DNA of 20,625 bases from Actinomycetes bacterium (GCA_021791145.1 JAJYXE010000012.1:1-20625), one strand, 5' to 3'; counted from the first letter of the stretch, positions 1 through 6,922 are shown. Notes: generated from the letters alone by a model not told the origin. Numbers and translations: made by a program.

Positions 1-1
1 A

Positions 2-1096
2 GCCGTCGCCCAGCACGAGCTCTCGACCCTGCCCTCAGCCAACAAGGACGGCGCGATCGTGGTGCTGAAGCCCCAGACAGGCGCGGTCCTTGCCATGTAC
101 TCCAGCCCGACGTACACACCGAACCTCCTCGTCTCACCGGACATCACAACGGAGAAGGCAGCCGGTCATGCGGACTTCACAGTCCCCGACAAGGAGGGCT
201 TCTACCCGGGTGTGCCGATCGCGACGTTCGATCCCGAGCCGCCAGGTTCGACCTTCAAGGTCGTCACGACGGCGGCCGTGTACAACCTGAAGCCTTCGCT
301 CGCGAACTTCAACTATCCGGTGGCGAGCTGCACGAGCCTTCCGGACTCCACGAAGCAGCTCTGCAACGACGCGACAACTCCCGCGCTCGCCGCCCCCTGC
401 GGCGGCACCATCCCCCAGATGCTCCCGCCGTCCTGCGACCCCGGCTATGCCAACTTGGGCCTCGCTCTCGGCGCCACAGTCCTCTACCGTCAGGCCGAGC
501 TGTTCGGGTACAACCAGAAGCCGCCCATCGACCTGCCCGACGTGTCGGCGTCCACGTTCCCCTCGCCCGCGACATTCTCGGTGACGAAGCTCGGCCCTCC
601 CGGGCTCGCGTACTCCGCCTTCGGGCAGCAGGACGTGAAGTCGACCGCGCTCCAGCAGGCCATGGTCGCCGCGGCGGTCGCCAACGGCGGCAATCTCATG
701 ACGCCACACGTCCTCTCGGTCATCCGGAACTCGAACGGCCAGGTGGTGAGGCGCTACCAGCCGACCCTCTACAAGCACTCGATGAGCGCGTCGGCAGCCG
801 CCGAGGTCGGAAAGCTGATGGAGGCCGTCGCCACCGCCCCCGACGGGACCGCCTACGGCATCTTTCCCCCCTCCCTCGAGGTCGCGGTGAAGACCGGCAC
901 CGCCCAAACCGGCCTGCCGGACCAGACAGCGAACATCCACGACTGGATGATCGGGTTCGCGCCCTACACCCATCCGGAGGTGGCCGTCTGCGTCATGGTG
1001 CCCTTCCAGCCCTCGTACACCTACGGCGCGACCATCGCCGGCCCGATCATGCGGGCGATGATCACAGCGGCACTCCACCCGCCACCTGGCCAGTAG
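2..1096 (+). CDS. Penicillin-binding protein, class B transpeptidase domain (5' end cut by window edge)
   Basis: The frame is open at the left edge, so the N-terminal part, with its membrane anchor and dimerisation domain, lies outside the window; an internal GTG at 59 is not a true start. The protein is a peptidoglycan DD-transpeptidase catalytic domain acting outside the membrane. The acylation motif S-T-F-K (PGSTFKVVTT) lies at 248-259 and the K-T-G motif (VKTGTAQTG) at 890-898. Between them, in the usual context (cysteine followed by an aromatic and NLG), the S-x-N motif reads S-C-D at 431-439, an Asp instead of Asn. The family normally partners a SEDS polymerase (FtsW/RodA), which may lie to the left. 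The layout resembles actinobacterial PbpA, but the missing N-terminus prevents a firm subtype. No PASTA domain follows; the protein ends shortly after the transpeptidase fold. Confidence 0.93.
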   Translation, partial: AVAQHELSTLPSANKDGAIVVLKPQTGAVLAMYSSPTYTPNLLVSPDITTEKAAGHADFTVPDKEGFYPGVPIATFDPEPPGSTFKVVTTAAVYNLKPSLANFNYPVASCTSLPDSTKQLCNDATTPALAAPCGGTIPQMLPPSCDPGYANLGLALGATVLYRQAELFGYNQKPPIDLPDVSASTFPSPATFSVTKLGPPGLAYSAFGQQDVKSTALQQAMVAAAVANGGNLMTPHVLSVIRNSNGQVVRRYQPTLYKHSMSASAAAEVGKLMEAVATAPDGTAYGIFPPSLEVAVKTGTAQTGLPDQTANIHDWMIGFAPYTHPEVAVCVMVPFQPSYTYGATIAGPIMRAMITAALHPPPGQ

Positions 1097-1132
1097 CCGT
1101 TCGGAGCCCACCTGGCCAGTAGCCGTTCGGAG
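1082..1132. repeat. Two tandem copies of a 25-bp unit over the PBP stop codon
   Basis: The unit beginning CCACCTGGCCAGTAGCCGTT is present at 1082-1106 and again at 1108-1132, identical over 25 bases with a 26-bp period. Copy 1 contains the end and TAG stop codon (1094-1096) of the penicillin-binding protein. Copy 2 is non-coding. The simplest reading is a recent tandem duplication by slippage that left the reading frame unaffected. Confidence 0.9.
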
Positions 1133-1216
1133 TCCACGGTGTTACCCCGGGTCGTGCCGGTGAGCTGGCAGGTCCGAAGGACGCCGATGCGGTAGGCGAG
1201 GAGCACACGCCCATAG

Positions 1217-1244
1217 ACATGCATCATTGCGCAATGATGCATGT
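1217..1244. promoter_or_regulatory. 28-bp perfect palindrome, probable operator of the ArsR-type repressor
   Basis: Two 14-base arms (ACATGCATCATTGC and its exact reverse complement) abut with no spacer, ending 12 bases before the ATG at 1257. ArsR/SmtB-family dimers bind such inverted repeats over their own promoters. A -10-like TAGGAT at 1245-1250 follows directly, so the palindrome would cover the -35 position and spacer. TAGGAT ends 6 bases before the ATG, compatible with a leaderless transcript, although AGGATGG could also act as a ribosome-binding site. Autoregulation is inferred. Confidence 0.8.
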
Positions 1245-1256
1245 TAGGATGGTGGC

Positions 1257-1613
1257 ATGCGAGACGCACCCGTCGCCACGAGGCGACCGCCCCCGTACGA
1301 CGAGGCGGCGTTCCGCTTGCACGCCGAGCTGTGCAAGGTCCTGACGGACCCGAAGCGCTTGGTGCTCATCAACGCGCTCCGCCACGACGAGCGCTGCGTG
1401 AGCGAGCTCGCCGAGCAGGTCGGCATGAGCCTTCCCAACGCCAGTCAGCACCTTGCGGTGCTTCGCGGCGCCGGCATCGTCGCCACCCGGCGCGACGGCA
1501 CGACCGTCTACTACCGCCTCGTCGAGCCGCGCATCGCCGAGGCGTGCGACATCATCCGGCACATCGTGGCCGACCGGCTCCCCGAGGTCGGCGTCGAAAG
1601 GAGCCACTCATGA
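1257..1613 (+). CDS. ArsR/SmtB-family transcriptional repressor
   Basis: This 118-residue protein has the classic ArsR winged helix: a DPKRLVLINAL helix at about 31-41, the helix-turn-helix CVSELAEQVGMSLPNASQHLAVLRGAGIV at 47-75, and the wing RRDGTTVYYRL at 78-88. Family members bind an operator as dimers and release it on metal or thiol stress. Cysteines occur at 26, 47 and 97. C47 at the head of the HTH helix and C97 in the C-terminal helix roughly match the layout of the dithiol (persulfide or redox) sensing subgroup, but the spacing differs, so the inducer is unknown. Its stop overlaps the ATG of the glutaredoxin gene (ATGA at 1610-1613), indicating one translationally coupled unit under the upstream palindrome. 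Confidence 0.92.
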   Translation: MRDAPVATRRPPPYDEAAFRLHAELCKVLTDPKRLVLINALRHDERCVSELAEQVGMSLPNASQHLAVLRGAGIVATRRDGTTVYYRLVEPRIAEACDIIRHIVADRLPEVGVERSHS

Positions 1614-1885
1614 GCGCACCGACGACCACCTCTTCGCGTCACCGGGTGCTCGTGTTCACCACGCCGACGTGTCCGTGGTGCCAACGGGCCAAGGGCTACC
1701 TGCGCCATCGCGGCGTCGCCTTCAAGGAGATCGACGTGACCCGCGATCCCAAGGCGGCGGCCGACCTGGTCCGGCGCACCGGGCGAATCGGTGTACCGGT
1801 CATCGAGATCGACGGGCGACCGGTGGTGGGCTTCGACCAGGCGCAGATCGACCGCCTGCTCGGGCTGAAGAGCGTGCCGGCTTGA
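1610..1885 (+). CDS. Glutaredoxin-like thiol-disulfide oxidoreductase
   Basis: The product has 91 residues. The start ATG overlaps the ArsR-family stop and is preceded by AAAGGAG at 1597-1603. The thioredoxin fold is clear: strand VLVFTTPTCPWC with the dithiol active site C21-P-W-C24, then FKEIDVTRDPKAAADLV, the cis-proline segment IGVPVIEIDG (about 59-68) and the terminal VVGFDQAQIDRLL. Glutaredoxins reduce disulfides in the cytoplasm; in actinobacteria the CPWC type may work with mycothiol (mycoredoxin) rather than glutathione, which cannot be decided here. Coupling to a cysteine-containing ArsR-type repressor suggests induction by thiol, sulfur or metal stress. This is an inference from context. 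Confidence 0.93.
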   Translation: MSAPTTTSSRHRVLVFTTPTCPWCQRAKGYLRHRGVAFKEIDVTRDPKAAADLVRRTGRIGVPVIEIDGRPVVGFDQAQIDRLLGLKSVPA

Positions 1886-2015
1886 CGCCGGACCTCAGCA
1901 CCAGGCGGCGGCCGCTCCGTCCGGAGGCAGCTTCGCCGACCGCGCATCGAAGAGACAGAGATCACAGTGACAAGGAAAGAGCACACGAGGAAGTGACGGA
2001 GACAAGGAGAAGATC

Positions 2016-2297
2016 ATGACCGAGAGCGTCCAGCCACTCGGGGCCCGGGTGCTGGTTCGGGTCCTCGAGCAAGAGAGCGTCACTGCGAGCGGGCTCGTGA
2101 TCCCCGACACTGCCAAGGAGAAGCCTCAGCGAGGTGTCGTGGTCGCGGTCGGCGACGACGAGCTCGTCGACGTGAAGCCCGGGGACCGGGTCCTCTTCCC
2201 GCGCTACTCGGGCACCGAGCTCGAGATCGACGGCCACGACCACCTGGTCCTCGACGCCGCCGACCTGGTCGCCGTCCTGCGGGACACCGCAGCCTGA
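2016..2297 (+). CDS. groES: GroES-family 10-kDa co-chaperonin, without adjacent groEL
   Basis: This 93-residue protein follows the Cpn10 pattern: PLGARVLVRVLEQESVTASGLVIPDTAKEKPQRGVVVAVG (about 7-46), then VKPGDRVLFPRYSGTELEIDGHDHLVLDAADLVAVL. The mobile loop that contacts GroEL (about 19-37, with GLVIP) is present. The region between VAVG and VKPGD is shorter than in E. coli GroES, so the roof loop is reduced. The ATG has AAGGAGA at 2004-2010. No groEL follows; the next gene is convergent and ends 13 bases away. It could be an additional GroES paralogue or the only copy separated from groEL. No CIRCE-type inverted repeat was noticed in the 130 bases upstream. Confidence 0.9.
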   Translation: MTESVQPLGARVLVRVLEQESVTASGLVIPDTAKEKPQRGVVVAVGDDELVDVKPGDRVLFPRYSGTELEIDGHDHLVLDAADLVAVLRDTAA

Positions 2298-2310
2298 AAG
2301 GCGCGAGGCG

Positions 2311-2907
2311 CTACAGGCCGACAGGCAGCGTGCGCGGAGCGTCGCCCGCCCCTGCCAGGATCAGCTGGCGACGCCCATTCTCGTCGTGAGCCATCTGCAC
2401 CACCTCGCAGGTGAAGTCGGGAGCAGCCGCCATCCAGCTCCTCATCGCGCCCAGCAGCTCGACGTCGTCGTCCTCGCCGATCCCTCTTCGGCCCTCTGTG
2501 AGATCGCTGAACGTCACCAGGGTGCACGGCAGCATGGAGACGTCGATCGCGTCGTCGGCCGACGCCCAGTGGCCGTCGACGCCTGCGCCGGCGTCGTCGC
2601 CTCTGACCGCCAGGACGAGCCGGGGCCGTCCAGCGACGTCGAACCCGAGCTGGGTCGCGGCGCACGAAAAGACGCTGCCGCGAGCCCGCATCCATGAGAT
2701 CGCCGAGTCGAGGAGCAGCTCCTCGCTCTGGGGACGTCCCGGGCAACCCTGCGTCGCGGCCGTGTCGGTGAGCACGACGAGCAGGCCGCTCGCCACCGCA
2801 CAGCCGACCGGCGGGCTCGCCCCCCTTCCGGTCGCCCGGCCGCCTGTTCCCTGTCCACTCGCCAGATCGACGCGCGCGCCGACCCACTCCGCAGCGACGG
2901 CTCCCAT
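2311..2907 (-). CDS. Unrecognised protein built from two related halves
   Basis: This 198-residue protein matches no family I recognise. G/C-rich third positions and an internal duplication support the frame. Half one (about 43-106: LVVLTDT..., SWMRARGSVFSC, FDVAGRPRLVLAVRGDDA) resembles half two (about 130-190: LVTFSDL..., SWMAAAPDFTC, HDENGRRQLILAGAGDA). The shared pattern is SWM-x-A-x3-F-x-C, about seven residues, D-x2-GR-x2-L-x-LA-x2-GDA, preceded in both by LV-x2-(T/S)D. A conserved cysteine sits in each half (82 and 167). No signal peptide or membrane segment is visible, so it is probably cytosolic. The ATG at 2907 is preceded by a purine-rich AAGGGGCAGGGG that could serve as a ribosome-binding site. 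It converges on groES and diverges from the helix-turn-helix gene. Confidence 0.75.
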   Translation of the reverse strand: MGAVAAEWVGARVDLASGQGTGGRATGRGASPPVGCAVASGLLVVLTDTAATQGCPGRPQSEELLLDSAISWMRARGSVFSCAATQLGFDVAGRPRLVLAVRGDDAGAGVDGHWASADDAIDVSMLPCTLVTFSDLTEGRRGIGEDDDVELLGAMRSWMAAAPDFTCEVVQMAHDENGRRQLILAGAGDAPRTLPVGL

Positions 2908-3139
2908 CCCCTGCCCCTTCGCTCGCTAGGCTTCCCTGTGAAGGAAGTCTACCGAGGCTACCAAGCGCTCTCCAGGGTGAAAAACTCGACACCGCGGGCA
3001 GCGCGCAGCGGGCAACGAGGCGGGCAGCGGACAGCGCGACTCCCACCGGCCCCGGGATCGCCTCGAGCGCTACCATGCTCGAGTCTCGGATCGACACCTT
3101 CCCGGTGACCGTTCCGGCCGTTGGCTTCTGGAGGACGGA

Positions 3140-3871
3140 GTGAGCGCACGGGTCGGCAACCTCACCGCTGACGTGGAACGCGACATCCGCAGGATCAAAG
3201 ACCCCGAGCTGCGCGCACTGCGGGCGGTCGAAGCGCACCGAGAAGCCCGAGAGCTCGCCACCCGCTTGTCCAGCCTTCGCCGGGAGACCTTCTTGGCCCT
3301 GCACGAGGAGGGCAGGACCTGGCAAGAGGTCGCCGACGCGGTGGGGATGAGCCTCAAGGCCACCATCAAGGCGGTGCACGGGCCCGGCGAACCCGATCAA
3401 TGGTGGAAGCGTCTCCCCGCCGACGTCGCGGATTCGGTCAAGCGCGGGCCGGGCGGGAAGGACCCGACACGCCTCATCCCGCGCCAGGCGCTGATGGACG
3501 CCTCCGTGGAGATCCTCTCCGAAGCGCAGCAGGCGAGCCGCACCATGGGTCGCGGCGCAGCCCGGGTCGGCTTCGGCGAGCTCGCTCAGCGCGCGGCCGA
3601 GCGCGTCGGCAAGCCGGTGTCGATGCCGAGCCTGCGCAACGCCCTCTACACCTTGATCGAAGACGGCAGGGTCGCCCGGGTCGGGCACGGCCGCTACGTC
3701 CTGGTCCAAGACCCGGGCGTTCCAACGGCGAACGCCGCGGGCAAGGCGGCCGAGGAGCCAACAGCGGGCACGGACGCGGCGAAGGCGACCACGCCGTCCA
3801 GCCGCGGCGCCGGGGCAGGGAAGCCGGGCGGCCCGCCCAGGGGGACTGCCTCGCGTCCGTCCACGCGCTGA
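3140..3871 (+). CDS. Putative DNA-binding protein with two helix-turn-helix-like modules
   Basis: The product has 243 residues from a GTG preceded by GGAGG at 3130-3134. Module one (about 47-80, RETFLALHEEGRTWQEVADAVGMSLKATIKAVHG) reads as a sigma-like or MarR-like helix-turn-helix. Module two (about 117-190) ends in SMPSLRNALYTLIEDGRVARVGHGRYVLV, which looks like a winged helix with a G-H-G-R wing. The last 50 residues are a low-complexity Ala/Gly/Pro/Thr tail, probably disordered. No family name can be given. A role as a regulator or nucleoid-binding protein is inferred from the two modules; no cognate site is evident. It is convergent with the DUF1707 gene, 24 bases apart. Confidence 0.8.
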   Translation: MSARVGNLTADVERDIRRIKDPELRALRAVEAHREARELATRLSSLRRETFLALHEEGRTWQEVADAVGMSLKATIKAVHGPGEPDQWWKRLPADVADSVKRGPGGKDPTRLIPRQALMDASVEILSEAQQASRTMGRGAARVGFGELAQRAAERVGKPVSMPSLRNALYTLIEDGRVARVGHGRYVLVQDPGVPTANAAGKAAEEPTAGTDAAKATTPSSRGAGAGKPGGPPRGTASRPSTR

Positions 3872-3895
3872 GCACTCGCCGAGCGCTTCCGTGGG

Positions 3896-4831
3896 CTATC
3901 CGGCGTCGCCGGGCAGCTCCCCGCCGATGACGCCCCGCGGCGCGCACCGGCCGGGGCTGCTCGAGCCGCAGCACGGTTCCAGCCCGCCCGGCGCCAGCCC
4001 CGACCACGCGGAGCGCACACGGCTCGTCGGCGCGTCCGGTTGCGGCGCGCCGAGGTCTCTTCCCTGCACCTTCGGTTGCCAGGGCAGCTGCGCGCCAGGG
4101 CGCCGCGCGCGCAGCTTCCACGCACAGGCGCTGATCACGGTCGCGACGGCGCTGAAGAGCCCGCAGGAGACCGCCAGGGACACCCATTGGCCCTCGCCCC
4201 CTGGCACCGACAGCGTCGCCGGGACGGCGAGGACGACGGCGCACACTCCTGCGCCGACGCCGACCGGCGCCCGGACGCTCCGCAGGACCCGGCGGGGTCG
4301 AAGACCCCTGCGCCACCAGGCCGCCTGGTACGGGTACGCCGTCCGAGCGGGGTCGCCGCGCACGATCCGGTGGCCCAAGTCCCCGACCAGCGCGTCCGCG
4401 CCGGCCGCATCGAGAGGTCCGAAGCACCGGCTGGTCCGCTCGTCGAGCTCCTCCACGCCGAGCCGGCCGTCCGCGTGCGCCCTGCAAAGCAGCTCGATGA
4501 CCTCCGCCCGGACCGTCTCGGGCACCAAGGCGTCGAGGTCCGCCACGAGCGCATCGAGCTCCCGGCGCGAGGTGGCCGCCTCGACCGCTCCGAGCCGCCG
4601 CTCGTACAGGTCCGACGCGCCGAACCTTCCCTCACGCTGAGCGTGCCCGAGGAGCGTTGCCGCCTCGTGGCGCTCTCGATCCGTCGGACGCCTGTCGGCC
4701 GACGACGCCCGTGCACCGTCGGCGACGAGCCGCAGCGGCGCTCGCCTGTGCCGCCTGGCGGTCGCCAACCGGAGGCTCGGCGAACGAGCGCCGGTGATCC
4801 CGCGCCCGAGCCGCCGTGGATGAGCGTGCAT
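3896..4831 (-). CDS. Membrane protein with two tandem DUF1707-like domains
   Basis: The product has 311 residues if it starts at the ATG at 4831. A DUF1707 domain spans about 50-103 (TDRERHEAATLLGHAQREGRFGASDLYERRLGAVEAATSRRELDALVADL). A second, more diverged copy follows at about 108-157 (AHADGRLGVEELDERTSRCFGPLDAAGADALVGDL). DUF1707 is a short actinobacterial domain usually placed before membrane segments, of unsettled function. Two probable transmembrane helices follow at about 190-209 and 216-238, then a Pro/Gly/Cys-rich tail. The start is uncertain: GGAGG abuts the ATG with no spacing, and the first 45 residues are Arg-rich without recognisable structure. It lies downstream of the methyltransferase on the same strand, separated by a triplicated 14-bp repeat. 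Confidence 0.8.
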   Translation of the reverse strand: MHAHPRRLGRGITGARSPSLRLATARRHRRAPLRLVADGARASSADRRPTDRERHEAATLLGHAQREGRFGASDLYERRLGAVEAATSRRELDALVADLDALVPETVRAEVIELLCRAHADGRLGVEELDERTSRCFGPLDAAGADALVGDLGHRIVRGDPARTAYPYQAAWWRRGLRPRRVLRSVRAPVGVGAGVCAVVLAVPATLSVPGGEGQWVSLAVSCGLFSAVATVISACAWKLRARRPGAQLPWQPKVQGRDLGAPQPDAPTSRVRSAWSGLAPGGLEPCCGSSSPGRCAPRGVIGGELPGDAG

Positions 4832-4840
4832 CCTCCGCGC

Positions 4841-4882
4841 CCCTTTGGGTACATCCCTTTAGGTACATCCCTTTAGGTAGGT
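4841..4882. repeat. Three tandem 14-bp repeats upstream of the DUF1707 gene
   Basis: The units are CCCTTTGGGTACAT (4841-4854), CCCTTTAGGTACAT (4855-4868) and CCCTTTAGGTAGGT (4869-4882). They lie between the methyltransferase stop and the DUF1707 start, 10 bases before the latter on the minus strand. The spacing places them in the promoter or leader, so they could be iterated protein-binding sites, or simply slippage. Confidence 0.85.
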
Positions 4883-4888
4883 CGCAGT

Positions 4889-5722
4889 CTATTCCCCTGA
4901 TGGGTTGACCACAAGCGGTCGATCGAGGTCGCCGCGCGGCGCTCGACGGCGCGCGGGGTCCGGCTTCGTGCCGACCACGACAGCCGCTTCCGCGACGACG
5001 CGGATGCCCCGGACCTCGACGAACCCGGAGGCCCCCAGCATCTGCAGCCAGGCCTCCATCGGCAGCGGGCGCTCGCGCATGCGCAGGCTGAACCGCACGA
5101 CGTTCTTCGCGATGCGCCACCAGCCGGCAGGCCCTCGTCCGAGCATCATTCGGACCTTCGAGCCGATGATCTGGCGGTCCTCTCTGGTCCCGCCTCTGCC
5201 GAACATCATGTCGCCGAGCACGAGGCGTCCGCCCGGACGCAGCCAGGTAAAGGCCGCAGCGAGCACCGCACGCTTCTCTTCGTCGTAGAGGTGGTGCATC
5301 GTGTAGTTGGACACCACGAGGTCGACGCTCCCGGCGTCCATCGTCAGCTCTTGGACGGGGAGAGCCGTGGTCTCGATCTGCAAGCCGAGCTCGCTCGCCT
5401 TGGCGTCGAGCGCCTCGATCATCTTCGGGCTGATGTCGACCGCGGTCACCTTCGCACCCCCGCGGGCGATCGGGATGCTGAGCTGCCCGGTGCCGCAGCC
5501 GAGATCGACGACCTTCTTGCCCTCGGCGGGTCCGGCTTCCGCCACCAGCGCGTCGACGACCCGCTCGAGGCCGACCGCCGCGTGATGCTCCCAGGCCTGC
5601 ACGCGGCGGTCCCAGAGGCGCCGCACCCGTCGCGCGCCGCGGGCGGCGACCGCGTCGGGAGCCGTTGGGGCGGCTTGGGCCCCTCCGTGTGGTCGGCTTC
5701 GTCGAGCGGTCAGTGGCGCCAT
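4889..5722 (-). CDS. SAM-dependent class I methyltransferase
   Basis: The product has 277 residues. Motif I is VVDLGCGTGQLSIPIA (71-86), followed by the acidic VTAVDISPKMIEAL (92-105) that binds the SAM ribose, then SVDLVVSNYTMHHLYDEEKRAVL (132-154) and LRPGGRLVLGDMM (161-173), the full Rossmann set. The upstream VRRLWDRRVQAWEHH (33-47) is a helical lid common in small-molecule methyltransferases of the UbiE/COQ5-like group. The substrate cannot be inferred. The first 30 residues are poorly conserved; the ATG at 5722 has AGGTGGG almost abutting and GGAGG farther up, so the true start could be slightly different. It diverges from the hydrolase gene across 58 bases. Confidence 0.88.
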   Translation of the reverse strand: MAPLTARRSRPHGGAQAAPTAPDAVAARGARRVRRLWDRRVQAWEHHAAVGLERVVDALVAEAGPAEGKKVVDLGCGTGQLSIPIARGGAKVTAVDISPKMIEALDAKASELGLQIETTALPVQELTMDAGSVDLVVSNYTMHHLYDEEKRAVLAAAFTWLRPGGRLVLGDMMFGRGGTREDRQIIGSKVRMMLGRGPAGWWRIAKNVVRFSLRMRERPLPMEAWLQMLGASGFVEVRGIRVVAEAAVVVGTKPDPARRRAPRGDLDRPLVVNPSGE

Positions 5723-5780
5723 CCCACCTGATCGTCCTCCGTGATCATGACGACCAGGTGACGCCCCGAAGGAGGCTCGG

Positions 5781-6863
5781 GTGGCGTCGACGACCCGACG
5801 ACCGGACCATCGTGCTGTAGGTTCCAGCCGAATGCCCGCGTCTTTTCGTGTGCGCCGGCTCCTTACGATCGCACTCGCCGCGCTCGCAGTGCCGGCCGTC
5901 GTGGTGGCGGCCGTGGCGGCGACCGGCTCGACGGGGGCGTCCAAGACCACGCGGGCCGTGCCCGACCTCGCGGCGATCGGCACCTTTGCGGTTGCGACCA
6001 CGACGCTCTCCGTCGAGGTCCCAGGCCTCGCACCCGGTGACAACCGGCTGCCAACCACCGTGTGGTACCCGCTCGTGAAGCCGGCGTCGGTGCGCGGTCG
6101 CGACAGCCTCGGGCCCAGTCCGCTGCTCGTCTTCTCCGAGGGCTTCGGCGTGCCCGTCTCGAGCTACTCGGCCCTGATCGAGGACTGGGCGTCCGCCGGC
6201 TTCGTCGTGGCCGGCCCGACGTACCCGCACACCTCGCCGTCCACGGCCACAACGCTCGACCGCGGCGACCTCGTCCACCATCCCGCAGACTTGCATGCGG
6301 TGATCGAAGCGGTGCTCGGCGAAAGCCGCACCCCAGGCTCGGTCCTCTACGGACGGGTCGAAGGCTCCGGCATCGGCCTCGTCGGCCAGTCGGACGGCGG
6401 TGACGTCAGCCTCGCGGTCGCGGACGACTCGTGCTGCCGGTACGCCGGTGTGAGCGCGGTCGCCATCCTCTCGGGAGCCGAGTACGCCGGCTTCGGCGGC
6501 CGCTACTTCGCACCGGGCACACCTCCGGGCCCGCCGCTGCTCGTCGTCCAAGGCCAGGAGGACACGATCAATCCGCCGGTCTGCAGCGTCGAGCTCTACG
6601 ACGCAGCCGCCCCACCCAAGTACTACCTGGACCTCCTCGACGGGACACATCTCGGCCCCTACACCGAACCCACTGCCGCGAGGAAGGTGGTCGCTGCGGT
6701 CACGACCGCCTTCTTCGAAGCCACGCTCGGGGCAGTGCGCGGCCCACCCGAGAAGAAGCTCGAGGAGAAGATGGCCGAGCGCGGCGACGTCCCCGGGGTC
6801 GCCCAGCTCACCACGTCGCAGAGCGCACCGCCCGCGTCGGGGACCTGCCCGACAGCGCCCTAG
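5781..6863 (+). CDS. Exported or membrane-anchored alpha/beta hydrolase
   Basis: The product has 360 residues from a GTG with GGAGG at 5771-5775; an ATG at 5832 would remove 17 residues but has a weaker ribosome-binding site. A hydrophobic segment (about 27-48, LLTIALAALAVPAVVVAAVAAT) is a signal peptide or anchor, so the catalytic part is extracytoplasmic. The fold is shown by LLVFSEGFGVPVSSYSALIEDWASAGFVVAGPTYP (115-149), the nucleophile elbow G-Q-S204-D-G-G, an acid at D261 (VVQGQED) and H290 (DGTH), giving a plausible Ser-Asp-His triad. The TTVWYP start and SEGFG oxyanion region recall chlorophyllase-, dienelactone- and polyester-hydrolase-like enzymes. The substrate is unknown. The C-terminal 40 residues are charged then Ser/Pro-rich. 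Confidence 0.87.
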   Translation: MASTTRRPDHRAVGSSRMPASFRVRRLLTIALAALAVPAVVVAAVAATGSTGASKTTRAVPDLAAIGTFAVATTTLSVEVPGLAPGDNRLPTTVWYPLVKPASVRGRDSLGPSPLLVFSEGFGVPVSSYSALIEDWASAGFVVAGPTYPHTSPSTATTLDRGDLVHHPADLHAVIEAVLGESRTPGSVLYGRVEGSGIGLVGQSDGGDVSLAVADDSCCRYAGVSAVAILSGAEYAGFGGRYFAPGTPPGPPLLVVQGQEDTINPPVCSVELYDAAAPPKYYLDLLDGTHLGPYTEPTAARKVVAAVTTAFFEATLGAVRGPPEKKLEEKMAERGDVPGVAQLTTSQSAPPASGTCPTAP

Positions 6864-6867
6864 GCCC

Positions 6868-6890
6868 TCCCGGGCCCGCCGAGCCCGGGG
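6868..6890 (+). terminator. GC-rich hairpin after the hydrolase gene
   Basis: CCCGGGC at 6869-6875 pairs perfectly with GCCCGGG at 6883-6889 around a 7-base loop, with one more T-G pair, five bases after the hydrolase stop. There is no long T-run after it (only AATCCTT), as is common in GC-rich actinomycetes. It probably ends hydrolase transcription, which would leave the redox operon with its own promoter. Confidence 0.5.
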
Positions 6891-6922
6891 AATCCTTCAC
6901 TTGGTCGTCACGAGCCTTGGCA

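Noticed and set aside
1217..1244. 28-bp palindrome as a transposon end or attachment site
   Set aside because: No transposase or integrase nearby and no second copy seen; its position before an ArsR gene fits an operator.
2204..3709. Long open frame on the minus strand across several genes
   Set aside because: It is Arg/Gly-rich, antisense to the helix-turn-helix gene and overlaps the duplicated-domain gene in another frame; it is a by-product of high GC.
3474..4487. Long minus-strand open frame overlapping the DUF1707 gene
   Set aside because: Very Arg/Ala/Pro-rich with no motif; the DUF1707 frame explains this stretch.
6431..6922. Upstream extension of the ferric-reductase-like frame
   Set aside because: The frame stays open into the hydrolase gene but the extension is Arg/Pro-rich and antagonised by the real hydrolase frame and the hairpin at 6868-6890; the protein starts near 6923.
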